DNA of 64,000 nt from CAVPTL01 sp963708725 (GTDB taxonomy: Bacteria; Actinomycetota; Thermoleophilia; Gaiellales; JAICJC01), in contig CAVPTL010000020.1 in the NCBI GenBank assembly GCA_963708725.1, forward strand, positions 1 to 64,000. The letters are read 5' to 3'. This document shows, in pieces, positions 8,432 to 17,412 of this stretch. Below the pieces are notes generated by a model. That model was not told where the DNA came from. It did not search any database and saw nothing but the letters and a program-made list of their open reading frames with translations. Both the position numbers and the translations under genes were made by a program. Within the stretch, counting starts at the first letter, position 1. Each line of letters begins with the position of its first letter.

Positions 8432-9492
8432 GATTCGCCCTCGTCACGCTCACCGAACGGGGCTCCGGCAAGCATTCGCCGAAACTGCTCCTCGGAGGCC
8501 GGATCGCCGTACAGATGCTCATACAGAGAATCGCGGTCGGGGTCGGCGGCGGTCAGCGCCTCGTCGATCGCCCGCTTGACGACCTCGTTGACCTCACGCC
8601 ACACCTCTTCGATATCGGCATCGGTCAAGAGTCCCTGCTCGGCGGCGACCAGGCCGAACCGCGTGATCGGATCGCGCTGCTTCCACGACTCGATCTCCTC
8701 GGCGCTGCGATACACCTTGCCGGCGTCGGCCACCGAATGGCCGCGGAAGCGATAGGTGACCGTCTCCAAAAGCGCCGGCTTGCGCTCGGAGCGGGCGGCC
8801 TCGAGCAGCCGCGACGACGCTTCGCGCACGGCCATCAGGTCGTTGCCGTCGATGCGCTCACCGTGCATCCGGTATGCCGCTGCCCGCTTCCACAGGTCGG
8901 GCTCGGCGGCCGACTGCGCGACCGAGGTGCCCATCCCGTACTGGTTATTGATCACCTGAAAAACGATTGGGAGCTTCCACACCGCGGCCAGGTTGAGCGC
9001 CTCGTGAAACGCGCCTGTCGCCACCGCACCGTCGCCAAACTGGCACAGCACGGCGTTTGGCTGCTCGGTGTGCTCGAGCGCCAGTGCCGCCCCGGCGGCG
9101 ATGGGAAGGTGGGCCCCGACAATGCCCCAGCCGCCGTAGAAGCGACGCTCGACGTCGAGCAGATGCATCGACCCGCCACGGCCGTGGGCCGAGCCGGTGA
9201 CCTTGCCGAACAGCTCGGCCATGACGGCGCCGGGCGCGCTGCCGACCGCGATCGCCGTGCCGTGGTCGCGGTAGGACGCAAACACGCAGTCGCCCTCCTG
9301 CATCGCGTCGATTGCGCCCACGACCGAGGCCTCTTCGCCGATGGCCAGGTGGCAGTAGCCGCCGATCCGCGCCCGCGTGTACTGCTCCTCGGTGCGCTCC
9401 TCGAAGCGACGGATCAACACCATCTCGCGAAACAGCCTGTGAGCGGTGTCGGCGTCCAGCTGAAGGGGGGATTCAGATTGTGCGTGCGCCAT
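8419..9492 (-). CDS. pdhA: Pyruvate dehydrogenase E1 alpha subunit
   Basis: The alpha chain of E1, 357 residues. The thiamin-diphosphate/Mg motif GDGAVATG...NNQYGMGTS is complete (GDG followed some 27 residues later by NN). The N-terminal segment has RRFEERTEEQYTRARIGGY and the GEEASVVGAI that binds the cofactor pocket. The C-terminal half has the phosphorylation-loop-like ETVTYRFRGHSVADAGKVY. The start at ATG 9492 gives MAHAQSESPLQ. It is the first gene of the minus-strand operon and diverges from the free lipoyl-domain gene at 9533. Only 40 bases separate the two start codons, so their promoters must overlap. Confidence 0.94.
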   Translation of the reverse strand: MAHAQSESPLQLDADTAHRLFREMVLIRRFEERTEEQYTRARIGGYCHLAIGEEASVVGAIDAMQEGDCVFASYRDHGTAIAVGSAPGAVMAELFGKVTGSAHGRGGSMHLLDVERRFYGGWGIVGAHLPIAAGAALALEHTEQPNAVLCQFGDGAVATGAFHEALNLAAVWKLPIVFQVINNQYGMGTSVAQSAAEPDLWKRAAAYRMHGERIDGNDLMAVREASSRLLEAARSERKPALLETVTYRFRGHSVADAGKVYRSAEEIESWKQRDPITRFGLVAAEQGLLTDADIEEVWREVNEVVKRAIDEALTAADPDRDSLYEHLYGDPASEEQFRRMLAGAPFGERDEGESWPI

Positions 9493-9532
9493 GCGGGAAC
9501 CTTATCGTCATCGTCGGGTAGGCTCTTGATCG

Positions 9533-9784
9533 ATGGCCACTGCAGTCACCATCCCGAGCCTGGGCGACGGCGAAGCCGGCGCTGTGCTGATCCGGTTTCT
9601 GGTGCCCGAGGGCGCCACTGTCAAGCGCGGCGACCCGTTGTATGAGCTGGATACCGATAAGGTCACCCAGGAGGTCGAGGCCGAGGCCGACGGCACGCTT
9701 CTTCAGGTCGTGGCCTCCGAGGGTGACGAGTATCCCGCGGGCACGACGATCGCGTGGATCGGCGAGCCCGGCGAGCGGGTCTGA
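9533..9784 (+). CDS. Stand-alone lipoyl-domain (biotin/lipoyl attachment) protein
   Basis: An 83-residue protein that is just one lipoyl domain, with the modification site in the hairpin ELDTDKVTQEV (K43) and the usual GDPLYELDTDK / GTLLQVVASEGDEYPAG symmetry. It has no catalytic or subunit-binding domain. Free lipoyl carriers are known (H-protein-like and E2-fragment types); this one resembles the lipoyl domain of E2. It lies between E1 alpha (divergent) and E3 (72 bases downstream, same strand), so it may act as an extra lipoyl carrier with the E3 below. A TAGGCT box lies 8 bases before the ATG, suggesting a leaderless message. Confidence 0.85.
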   Translation: MATAVTIPSLGDGEAGAVLIRFLVPEGATVKRGDPLYELDTDKVTQEVEAEADGTLLQVVASEGDEYPAGTTIAWIGEPGERV

Positions 9785-9856
9785 CCCCGGCCGTCTCGCG
9801 ACCGCTTTCCACTAGAGTTCCGTTGGACTTTAAGCGATCGTGAGGAGCGAGTTCCT

Positions 9857-11281
9857 ATGGAGTGTGATGTCGCCGTTCTGGGCGGCGGACCCGGTGGATA
9901 TCCGGCCGCCATCCGCGCGGCTCAGCTGGGCGCAAGCGTTGTCCTGATCGAGCAGGGCCGCATCGGCGGAACGTGTATCACCGTCGGATGCATCCCCACC
10001 AAGGCCTGGGTGGCAACGGCGCATGCCCTCAAAGAGGCGCACGAGACCTTTGCGAAGATCGGCGTCAACGTCTCCGGTGCCGAGCTGGACTTCGTCCAGA
10101 CCCAGAGCAACAAGGACGGCATCGTCTCGGGCCTGGTCAACGGCATCACCGGCGTGGTCAAGGCCAACGGCATCACCGTCGTCTCGGGACGCGGCACCTT
10201 CCGCGACGCGAACACGATCGCGGTTGAGGGCCAGGAGGACATCACCTTCAAATCTGCGGTGATCGCCACCGGCAGCCATGCTCTGCGACCACCGGTCGAC
10301 GGCATCGACGGGCCCCGCTGCCTCGATTCGACCAGCCTGCTCGAGATCACCGAGGTGCCACGGCGGCTGCTCGTGCTCGGCGGCGGGGTGATCGGGTGCG
10401 AGTTCGCATCGATCATGCAGCACTGGGGCGTTGAGGTGACGATCGTCGAGATGCTCGACCGGCTGATCCCGATGGAGGACGCCGACGCGTCCAAGGAACT
10501 CGCCCGCGCGTTCAAGAAGCGGGGGATCACCATGCACCTCGGCAGCCGCGCCACCGCCGTGGTCGAGGGAAAATCAGGGGTCACGGTCACCTTCCAGGAC
10601 GCCGACGCCAAGGGCGGCGAGGTCAAGGCCGACCTGGTGTTGGTGGCCACCGGTCGCGGCCCCAGCGTGCACAACATCGGGCTGGAGGCCGCCGGGGTGG
10701 CATTCGATCCCCGAAGCGGCGTGGACGTCGACCGCCACATGCGCTCCAGCGTGCCGCACATCTACGCCGTAGGTGATGTCGCCGGCCAGTTCCAGCTCGC
10801 CCATACCTCGTTTCGTGAGGGCGAAATCGCTGCCGAGAATGCACTCGGCCACGATTCCGAGATCGACTACGCAGCCGTGCCGCGGTGCACGTACACCGAT
10901 CCCGAAGTCGCCGCCGTCGGCCTCACCGAAGCCGAGGCGCGCGAGCGGTTCGGCGATGAGGTGCGCGTCGGCAAGTTCCCGTTCTCGGCCTCGGCCCGTG
11001 CCCAGATGAACGGCGAGACGTCCGGCTGGGTCAAGACCCTCCACGAGAATCGCTACGGCGAGTTGCTCGGGATCGTGATTGTCGGGCCACAGGCGACCGA
11101 GCTGATCAACGCGGGCGTCGTCGGCATCACCGCCGAAGCGACCGTCGATACCCTCGCCGACTCGTTTGCCGCCCATCCCACGTTGGCCGAGGGGTTGAAG
11201 GAGGCGGCCCTGGTCGCTCTCGGGCGTCCGATCCATCTGCCGCCGCCGCGCAAGCCCAAAGTCGCGGCAGCGGCGAGCTAG
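9857..11281 (+). CDS. lpdA: Dihydrolipoamide dehydrogenase (E3)
   Basis: The flavoprotein that reoxidises dihydrolipoyl groups with NAD+. It has 474 residues, the family length. The N-terminal FAD site GGGPGGYPAAIRAAQLG is followed by the redox disulfide in GGTCITVGCIPTK (C40 and C45), a second nucleotide-binding GGGVIGCEFASIMQ near residue 175, and the C-terminal interface active site HPTLAEGLKEAAL, whose His is the proton donor. A GAGGAG ribosome site precedes ATG 9857. It serves the pyruvate dehydrogenase subunits encoded divergently and probably the free lipoyl protein upstream. proS starts 8 bases after it. Confidence 0.95.
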   Translation: MECDVAVLGGGPGGYPAAIRAAQLGASVVLIEQGRIGGTCITVGCIPTKAWVATAHALKEAHETFAKIGVNVSGAELDFVQTQSNKDGIVSGLVNGITGVVKANGITVVSGRGTFRDANTIAVEGQEDITFKSAVIATGSHALRPPVDGIDGPRCLDSTSLLEITEVPRRLLVLGGGVIGCEFASIMQHWGVEVTIVEMLDRLIPMEDADASKELARAFKKRGITMHLGSRATAVVEGKSGVTVTFQDADAKGGEVKADLVLVATGRGPSVHNIGLEAAGVAFDPRSGVDVDRHMRSSVPHIYAVGDVAGQFQLAHTSFREGEIAAENALGHDSEIDYAAVPRCTYTDPEVAAVGLTEAEARERFGDEVRVGKFPFSASARAQMNGETSGWVKTLHENRYGELLGIVIVGPQATELINAGVVGITAEATVDTLADSFAAHPTLAEGLKEAALVALGRPIHLPPPRKPKVAAAAS

Positions 11282-11288
11282 CCCGCCG

Positions 11289-12983
11289 ATGATCACCCGT
11301 GCATCGCGGTACCTGCTGCCCACCCTGAAGGACGACCCGGCGGACGCCGAGGCAATCAGCCATCGGCTGCTGGTGCGCGCCGGCTACGTGCGTCAGGTGG
11401 GATCGGGCTTGTACGCGTTTCTGCCATTGGGCTGGAAGGTGATGCAACGGATTGCCGCGATCCTTCGCGAAGAGATGGAGACGATCGCGATGGAGGTGTC
11501 GATGCCCGTGCTGAATCCCGCCGAGCTGTGGCGGGAAACCAATCGGTATGGGGTCAACAACCTGTTTCGGCTGGAGGACTCGTCGGGCAAGCAGTACGTG
11601 TTGGCGATGACCCACGAGGAGTGCTTCACGTTCATCGCAGCGCGTGAGATCCGTTCCTACCGCGAGCTCCCGCAGATCTGGTATCAGATCCAGACCAAGG
11701 AGCGGGACGAGCCCCGGCCCAAGAGCGGGATCCTGCGCACGCGCGAGTTCATGATGAAGGACTCCTACAGCTTCGATCGAGACTTCGCCGGGCTGGACGA
11801 ATCGTACGACCGGCATATCAAGGTGTACAGGCGGATCTTCGAGCGGTGTGGACTCGATGCCTGGATGGTCGAGTCCGACACCGGCATGATGGGCGGCACC
11901 CAGGCACACGAGTTCATGGTTCCCAGCCCGTCGGGTGAGGACGAGCTGGTGCTGTGCTCGAACTGCGACTACGCAGCCAATCTCGAGGTGGCGCGCTCGA
12001 ATCCCCGCGCTCCCGTCTTCCCCGAGCAGCTCGCCGCTCCCGAGGACATCGCCACGCCCGATGCGACCACGATCGAGGCGCTCGCCGATCTGCTCGGCGT
12101 CGATCCCGCCGCGACCGCCAAGGCCATGCCGGTGGTGGTCGGAGACGAGGTCGTGCTCGCGCTGGTTCGTGGTGACGACCGGCTGCATCAGCTCAAGACC
12201 CAAAAGGCGCTGAAATCGGATTTCCGGCCGGCGACCGCCGACGAGATCCGCAGCACCTTCGGTGCCGAGCCGGGATCGATCGGGCCGGTCGGCGTGCGGG
12301 TGCGAGTCATCGCAGACGACGCCCTCCGCGACGGGCAGTTCGTCGCCGGTGCCAACGTCACCGGGCACCATCTGCGCGGCGTCCAGGCCGGACGCGACTT
12401 CGAGGCGGAGTTCCACGACCTGCGGGAGGTGTCCGGAGGCGAGGTGTGCCCGAGCTGCGGCGTCGGCACGCTGCGGGTCGAGCAGGCGATCGAGGTCGCC
12501 AACATCTTCAAGCTGGGCACCCGCTACGCCGAGGCGCTGGGGGCCACCTACCTCGACGAATCGGGGACCGAACAGACGATCGTGATGGGAAGCTACGGCA
12601 TCGGCCTGGCCCGGATCATGGCCGCCACCGTCGAGCAGTCACACGACGAGAAGGGCATCGTGTGGCCGGCCGCGATCGCGCCGTTTGACGTGCATATGGT
12701 CGTGATCGGCGACGCCGGCTCACCTCAGGTCGAGGCGGCCGAGCGGATTGCTGCGGCGCTGGACGCCCGCGGCCTGCGAGTGCTGGTGGATGACCGAGAC
12801 ATGGGACCGGGGGCGCGCTTTGCCGATGCCGAGCTGATTGGGATTCCGACCCGCGTGACCGTCGGCAAGCGCACGGCCAGCGACGGTACCGCCGACGTTC
12901 AGGTGCGCCGTGGCCGCGAGCAGTCGTCACTGCCGGTGGCCGATGTGCCCGACGCCGTGGTGCAGGCACTCTCCGAGAGCTAG
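11289..12983 (+). CDS. proS: Proline--tRNA ligase, bacterial type
   Basis: A class II synthetase that charges tRNA-Pro. Its 564 residues and an insertion of about 150 residues (about 225-385) between motifs 2 and 3 mark the bacterial form with the cis-editing domain that clears Ala-tRNA-Pro. Motif 2 is seen in SGILRTREFMMKDSYSFDRD and motif 3 in MGSYGIGLARIMAATVEQ. The C-terminal 100 residues are the anticodon-binding HGTP domain. It lies 8 bases after lpdA and is probably co-transcribed with it. Its stop overlaps the stop of the convergent anti-sigma gene by 4 bases (CTAG). Confidence 0.95.
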   Translation: MITRASRYLLPTLKDDPADAEAISHRLLVRAGYVRQVGSGLYAFLPLGWKVMQRIAAILREEMETIAMEVSMPVLNPAELWRETNRYGVNNLFRLEDSSGKQYVLAMTHEECFTFIAAREIRSYRELPQIWYQIQTKERDEPRPKSGILRTREFMMKDSYSFDRDFAGLDESYDRHIKVYRRIFERCGLDAWMVESDTGMMGGTQAHEFMVPSPSGEDELVLCSNCDYAANLEVARSNPRAPVFPEQLAAPEDIATPDATTIEALADLLGVDPAATAKAMPVVVGDEVVLALVRGDDRLHQLKTQKALKSDFRPATADEIRSTFGAEPGSIGPVGVRVRVIADDALRDGQFVAGANVTGHHLRGVQAGRDFEAEFHDLREVSGGEVCPSCGVGTLRVEQAIEVANIFKLGTRYAEALGATYLDESGTEQTIVMGSYGIGLARIMAATVEQSHDEKGIVWPAAIAPFDVHMVVIGDAGSPQVEAAERIAAALDARGLRVLVDDRDMGPGARFADAELIGIPTRVTVGKRTASDGTADVQVRRGREQSSLPVADVPDAVVQALSES

Positions 12984-13567
12984 GGGCCGGTCGTGGTGGT
13001 GGGGGGTCGGACGATCACTCGTACCGGCCGTTGATCGGCCGACTGCGCTGCGTTGAGCTGCCTCCAGCGTTGCTCGGCAACTCGCAGCCGGGCCTCGACG
13101 GCGGTTCCGCCCGACGCCGGCAACCTGACAGTCACGGACGGGATGCCGGCGGAGCTCTTGGGTGTCTTGGCGTCGAACAACCGGCTCAACTGTTTCGGGC
13201 TGGATGTTCCAAGGATCGTCGCGGCCGTGCGAGCCGGCACCGTGTATACCCGGACATTCGCGACCGATCCCTGCGCTGACGCCCCCAGGGTGGACTCGGC
13301 GTCTGCGGACGCGGCGGCCGACGAGCTGGAGCCACCGGCGGTCGACGAGCCACCGAGACTCGAGAGGCCGATGGCCGCGCCTCCAAGTGCACAGGCCACC
13401 GCCCCCACGGCGAGCACGGGACGCCACAATCGCCGCGGACGCGACGGCTTGCGCCGCGGCTCGGCGGCGACCTGAACCATCACCTCGGACTGGAGCCCGT
13501 CAGGCGCCTTGGCGGAACCCTCCTCATGCAGGCGGCGGATCAGATCCGAGTGCTGGTCGTCGCTCAC
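12980..13567 (-). CDS. Probable membrane anti-sigma factor
   Basis: A 195-residue protein with a short cytoplasmic N-terminus, one transmembrane helix (about residues 47-70, WRPVLAVGAVACALGGAAIG), a Ser/Ala-rich linker and an extracytoplasmic domain of about 100 residues. Its start overlaps the stop of the ECF sigma gene by 4 bases (ATGA), the usual arrangement for a cognate anti-sigma factor. The N-terminus lacks the HxxxCxxC zinc motif of classical ZAS-type anti-sigmas, so the function is inferred mainly from position and topology. Confidence 0.6.
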   Translation of the reverse strand: MSDDQHSDLIRRLHEEGSAKAPDGLQSEVMVQVAAEPRRKPSRPRRLWRPVLAVGAVACALGGAAIGLSSLGGSSTAGGSSSSAAASADAESTLGASAQGSVANVRVYTVPARTAATILGTSSPKQLSRLFDAKTPKSSAGIPSVTVRLPASGGTAVEARLRVAEQRWRQLNAAQSADQRPVRVIVRPPTTTTGP

Positions 13568-14145
13568 CGGGCACGCTCCGGATCGAGTTGCTGGGCCAGC
13601 TGCGCACGCGCGCGGTGAAGCCTCGATTTGACCGTGCCCGCCGGCAGCTCGAGTAACTCCCCGGCCTCATCCATCGACATGCCAACGATGTCGCAGGCGG
13701 TGATCACCGTGCGGAAATCCAGCTCGAGACCGGCGAGTGCGTCCATCAGATCGATGCTCTCCGACGAATCGATGGTGGTCGATACCGCGGGCACCTCGTC
13801 GACGGGCTGGGGGAGACGCTTGCGCCGCTCGATCACATCGTAGGCCTTGCGCACCACGATCCGATAGATCCACGTCGAGAACTGCGCGTCGCCGCGGAAC
13901 TTGGCGAGCGCGCGCCATGCCGAGATCAGGCCCTCCTGGACGCAGTCGCGTGCGTCGGCCTCGGACGATGTGATGCGAAGCGCAAGCGTGTACAGGCGAT
14001 CCTGGTAGCGCACGACCAGCTCTTCAAATGCGGCGGCATCGCCGCGAGCGGCGCGGCTGGCGAGCTTTTCGTCGGACTGTTCGCGCACAGCCGGATCGTA
14101 TGCCCGGCGAGCGGGGTGGAGGGGAACGGCGATCGTTGCAGACAT
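13564..14145 (-). CDS. ECF-type RNA polymerase sigma factor
   Basis: An extracytoplasmic-function sigma factor of about 193 residues. Region 2 reads AAFEELVVRYQDRLYTLALR then DCVQEGLISAWRALAKF and FSTWIYRIVVRKAYD. Region 4 is the helix-turn-helix DEAGELLELPAGTVKSRLHR. ATG 14145 (MSATIAVPLHPARRA) is preferred to the open frame's upstream start at 14232, because the latter would run across the tRNA-Pro gene. It is followed by an overlapping probable anti-sigma gene. The inducing signal is unknown. Confidence 0.88.
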   Translation of the reverse strand: MSATIAVPLHPARRAYDPAVREQSDEKLASRAARGDAAAFEELVVRYQDRLYTLALRITSSEADARDCVQEGLISAWRALAKFRGDAQFSTWIYRIVVRKAYDVIERRKRLPQPVDEVPAVSTTIDSSESIDLMDALAGLELDFRTVITACDIVGMSMDEAGELLELPAGTVKSRLHRARAQLAQQLDPERAR

Positions 14146-14189
14146 GCTCACTGGGAGTTTGACCGTCTGGGAGGTCTGCGGGTTCCCGA

Positions 14190-14195
14190 TATACT
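14190..14195 (+). promoter_or_regulatory. -10 box of tRNA-Pro promoter
   Basis: TATACT lies 9 bases before the mature tRNA 5' end, the right place for a sigma-70 type -10 element starting the precursor. No clear -35 was found at 17-18 bases upstream. Confidence 0.5.
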
Positions 14196-14204
14196 CGGCG
14201 TTCT

Positions 14205-14278
14205 CGGGGCGTGGCGCAGCCTGGTAGCGCACCCGGCTGGGGGCCGGGCGGTCGCAGGTTCAAATCCTGCCGCCCCGA
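14205..14278 (+). tRNA. tRNA-Pro(GGG)
   Basis: A complete cloverleaf of 74 bases: acceptor CGGGGCG pairs with CGCCCCG, D-stem GCGC/GCGC, anticodon stem CCCGG/CCGGG around the loop CTGGGGG (anticodon GGG), and T-arm GCAGG TTCAAAT CCTGC. The discriminator base is A and CCA is not encoded. GGG reads CCC (and CCU by wobble). It lies between the divergent ECF sigma gene and a convergent membrane-protein gene. Confidence 0.95.
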
Positions 14279-14325
14279 CTATCGGCCAGGAGGAACGAGG
14301 CCGCGGTGGGCCTTTCGGAGCGCGG

Positions 14326-15690
14326 TCATGGGACTCCCTTACCTGGGGCCTCGGGATCGGCGGGTTGTTCGGTCGCGTTTACGCGGGGGTCAGCGGGTCG
14401 GAGCCAGATGGTCGCTTGGCTCGGTTGGAGAGTGAGGTGGACGACCTCGAGCACGCCGCGTGTCAGGGCGTCGAGCTCGATCTGGTCGCGGAGTCGGTTT
14501 GCGAAGCCGTCGAGGGTGCGGGCTGCGTCGTACTTCTTGCGGTAGAAGCGGTGATCGACCGCCCGTTGAATGCGGATTCGAAGTGGCTGGAACGCGAGTG
14601 CCACAGCCAGCGTGGAGACGGTAACGGCGAGCGCACCCGACTGCCCTGTGAGCGCTTGGAGCGTCCGGCCGATGAGATAAATCCCACCCAGGTACACCGC
14701 TGCCAGCGACGCGACCAGGGCGCCGTACACCAGCGTCTTTCTGATGATCACGTCGATCTCGTACAGGTGGTAGCGCAGGATCCCCACGCCGATCGCGATC
14801 GGCAGCGCCGCGACCGCCGCTCCGGCCACGGGTTGGAGCCAGGAGACGTCCACAAACGCGAACACGGGGATCGCGACCGCGGTCAGGGCCGATCCGCACA
14901 TGACCCACTTGAGCTGCTGGCGGCGAACGCCGGCAGCTCGCCGGTAGCTCACCACCCGACGGGCCACGAATATCCCCCACGACAGCACGATCACGACAAA
15001 CAGCACGAATCCAACGACCGAGAACGCTTCACCCTGGAGGAGCCGCGGGCCCGGCGTGGTCAGATACCCGCCGCTGGGGTCGATGTGAATCCGGTTCTCG
15101 CGGATCGCGTTCAGCGCAACGACGACCTGCTCCCCGACAAGCAGGGTCGAGGCACCCGCATACACCCACACGACCCATTTCCAGCGACGCGATGGCAGCC
15201 GCCCGTCGGGGAACACCAGGATCGCGAGCGGGGGAAAGAGCAGCGCCGCCGGCCAACACTGACCGATGATCACTGCGAGATCCCCGAACGGGAGCTCGTG
15301 GTCTCCCCGGACATACACGGCAAGCGAGTACTGCTCGGCGTCGATCAGGCCGATCATCAGCAGCGCCCCCGATGCGATCATCATCCACCCGATCGGGTTT
15401 CGCGGCTCCCGCCGGGCAACCAGCACTCCAACCGCCCAGAACGCGAGCGTCACGGCCGCGGGCGCCAGGCTGGTCTTGAGCAGACTCGTATTGAGCGCGA
15501 TCGCCAACGGCAGCGACAGGACGGTGAACACCAACACCACCGCTCCCGCAACCAGGGCGCCCAGTGGAGAAAGCACGCCTCGGCGAGCGGCAACTGCGAT
15601 CTCACCAGCATCCGACGTCACCTGTGCAGTATTTCCAATCACCGTCCCAGAAACGTTACGAAACTTCGCACTTTCGCTCTCGGGGAGCAT
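14326..15690 (-). CDS. Histidine-kinase-like membrane sensor lacking the kinase core
   Basis: A membrane protein of about 454 residues. Seven or eight hydrophobic helices span about residues 40-370. The helices are followed by a segment RIQRAVDHRFYRKKYDAART and then LRDQIELDALTRGVLEVV...SQATIWLRP, which matches the membrane-to-cytoplasm linker of a group of actinobacterial sensor kinases. The chain ends there: no H-box and no HATPase (N, G1, G2) motifs follow. It may be a sensor that works with another protein, or a non-kinase relative. ATG 15690 is given; GTG 15720 in the same frame is possible. The nearest same-strand neighbour is the ECF sigma/anti-sigma pair beyond the tRNA. Confidence 0.7.
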   Translation of the reverse strand: MLPESESAKFRNVSGTVIGNTAQVTSDAGEIAVAARRGVLSPLGALVAGAVVLVFTVLSLPLAIALNTSLLKTSLAPAAVTLAFWAVGVLVARREPRNPIGWMMIASGALLMIGLIDAEQYSLAVYVRGDHELPFGDLAVIIGQCWPAALLFPPLAILVFPDGRLPSRRWKWVVWVYAGASTLLVGEQVVVALNAIRENRIHIDPSGGYLTTPGPRLLQGEAFSVVGFVLFVVIVLSWGIFVARRVVSYRRAAGVRRQQLKWVMCGSALTAVAIPVFAFVDVSWLQPVAGAAVAALPIAIGVGILRYHLYEIDVIIRKTLVYGALVASLAAVYLGGIYLIGRTLQALTGQSGALAVTVSTLAVALAFQPLRIRIQRAVDHRFYRKKYDAARTLDGFANRLRDQIELDALTRGVLEVVHLTLQPSQATIWLRPADPRVNATEQPADPEAPGKGVP

Positions 15691-15770
15691 TAAGCGCTCG
15701 TTACGGTGGCCGGAAAGCACGGGAATCGAAGCTACCCTGGTCTCAGTGCTACGAGCCCTGGAGGGCTACT

Positions 15771-16115
15771 GTGATCACTCCGACGCCACGAGATTTCGAA
15801 ATCTACGAAGCCTTCGAGCACCGGGTTGCCGGTACGGGTGAGTCAGCCACGGATGCCCTGTCCGAAGTCGCCGACGCCCTGCACGTGTCCGTCGGGCGGG
15901 TGGCCGAAAGTTGTTATCTCGTTCGGCAATTGACTCGCACGATCAAGACCGCCCCGCCTGTGACACCGACTTCTGACTATCGCAGGCGGGCGTTGCCGGG
16001 CGAACGCGAGGACGACACCCGGGAGATGGTGCTGAAGCTGCACGACGCCATGGACCAGCTTGCTGGAGAACAGACGTCCCGGGTTCCGTCCACCAGCGTG
16101 CGGCGGATCGACTAG
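15771..16115 (+). CDS. Hypothetical protein, possible helix-turn-helix, 114 aa
   Basis: A 114-residue soluble protein. The start is GTG 15771, 7 bases after GGAGG. The N-terminal half (FEIYEAFEHRVAG... ALSEVADALHVSVGRVAESC) has the length and residue pattern of a helix-turn-helix, with ALSEVADALHVSVGRV as the candidate turn. I do not recognise the family. It diverges from the membrane sensor gene (about 80 bases between starts) and could regulate it, which is inference from position only. A 12-bp hairpin follows the gene. Confidence 0.55.
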   Translation: MITPTPRDFEIYEAFEHRVAGTGESATDALSEVADALHVSVGRVAESCYLVRQLTRTIKTAPPVTPTSDYRRRALPGEREDDTREMVLKLHDAMDQLAGEQTSRVPSTSVRRID

Positions 16116-16149
16116 CACCCACATCGAGCTCGCCGGTCCCAGAAACGCT

Positions 16150-16183
16150 ACGGGGACTGGCAGCGCGAGCCGCCAGTCCCCGT
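16150..16183. terminator. Bidirectional hairpin terminator between convergent genes
   Basis: ACGGGGACTGGC pairs perfectly with GCCAGTCCCCGT across a 10-base loop. It lies between the convergent genes ending at 16115 (+) and 16201 (-). There is no clear U-tract, as is common in GC-rich Actinobacteria. Confidence 0.65.
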
Positions 16184-16200
16184 TCGCTGATCCGATGGTC

Positions 16201-17412
16201 TTACTCTGCGAACCGGGCGAAGTGCTGGACGTTGACGCCAGCCACCCGGGTGAACTCGCCTCCGATTGCGACGCGGTTACCGCCGGCGGCGACCGCCTCG
16301 ATCCCGAGCGTCGTATTGACCGCGGGATTCCATGAGGACAGCGTCTGACCGGTGGCCTCGTCGACAGCGGCGAGCTTGTCGCGACTCGCCGAGCCGGGAA
16401 GCCCGGCACACACGAAGTTGCTGCCCGGAATCGGGCCGCAGTAGTCGCTGAAGTGGCCGCCCATGTAGAGCACACCATCTGTGACGGCGACGTCGACGAC
16501 GTTGCCGTTGAAGCCCTCGACGTAGTTCAGCGTGCCGGTCTCGATGTTCAAGGACAACGCCTCACCGCCGTTACCGGTGGCTGCGCCGAACAGCGTGGAA
16601 CCGTCCTGCGTGAACCTCAGCAGCTGGAACTGCCGGAACGTCTGGAGGTCACTCGTATGCCACGCCCAGGGGAGCGACGCTCCCGTGCTGGAGTCGACGG
16701 CGCCGATACCGAGGTTGGTGTGGTTGGCATCGCCGGGCGCTCCGCTGTTGAGCATGTTGAAGAACCCACCGAGAATGACCCTGGTTCCGCTCGCGTTGAC
16801 GGCGATTGCACGGACTTCGGGGCTCGTGCCCAGCGTGTTGGTGATCGAGGGTGCCCAGCCAGGGATGCGCGTACCGGTGCCGGCATCCACTTTCGCGGCG
16901 TACCGCTGCGGGGTTGTGAACGCACCGCCGACATACAGGTTGCCACCCGACAGAGCCAGCGCACGAACGGCCTTGTTGGGGCGAAGTGAGTTGGCGAATC
17001 CGGTGATCGGCGCGCCGCTGGAGCCGTTGACCTCGGCCAGGTTCTTGTGGGTCGCGCCTCCGACGGTGGTGAAGGTGCCGCCGATATACACGTTGCTGCC
17101 ACTTGCGAGCAACGAGTACACCACGCCGTTTGCGTTCGGGTTCCACGGCAGGAGTGCCCCGGTGGTCATGTTGACCGCCGCGACATGGTTACGGGTAACG
17201 GTCGCGCCACCACCGTTGGGAATCATGCCGGTGAACTGGCCACCCAGGTATGCGGTGTTACCCACAATGATGATCTGTCTCACCGTGCCGTTGGCTTGAT
17301 ATCCCACCAACGGCGTTTTCTGTACGACGGCCGCATCAGCGACAGCCGCAGTCACCAGGCTCGCTGCAACAACAGCGAACAAGGCGGTGCGTTTCCTGCC
17401 ATGGATCTTCAT
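16201..17412 (-). CDS. Secreted beta-propeller-like protein, paralogue A
   Basis: A secreted protein of about 403 residues. ATG 17412 is chosen because AAGGAGA lies 6 bases upstream and it opens a signal peptide (MKIHGRKRTALFAVVAASLV..., cleavage near DAA-V). The mature part is built from repeated blade-like units such as VYIGGTFTTVGG, LYVGGAFTTP and VAIGGEFTRVAGV, each with a Gly-Gly turn, which is typical of seven-bladed delta-60/PQQ-like propellers. No enzyme motif is visible. A paralogue of similar length is encoded divergently at 17774-18970. Cysteines appear only in the late DYCGPI...FVCAGLPG segment, which could form a disulfide. Confidence 0.75.
   Translation of the reverse strand: MKIHGRKRTALFAVVAASLVTAAVADAAVVQKTPLVGYQANGTVRQIIIVGNTAYLGGQFTGMIPNGGGATVTRNHVAAVNMTTGALLPWNPNANGVVYSLLASGSNVYIGGTFTTVGGATHKNLAEVNGSSGAPITGFANSLRPNKAVRALALSGGNLYVGGAFTTPQRYAAKVDAGTGTRIPGWAPSITNTLGTSPEVRAIAVNASGTRVILGGFFNMLNSGAPGDANHTNLGIGAVDSSTGASLPWAWHTSDLQTFRQFQLLRFTQDGSTLFGAATGNGGEALSLNIETGTLNYVEGFNGNVVDVAVTDGVLYMGGHFSDYCGPIPGSNFVCAGLPGSASRDKLAAVDEATGQTLSSWNPAVNTTLGIEAVAAGGNRVAIGGEFTRVAGVNVQHFARFAE

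Noticed and set aside
14146..14232. Upstream start of the ECF sigma gene
   Set aside because: It would run across the tRNA-Pro gene, and the extra residues do not resemble sigma region 1.
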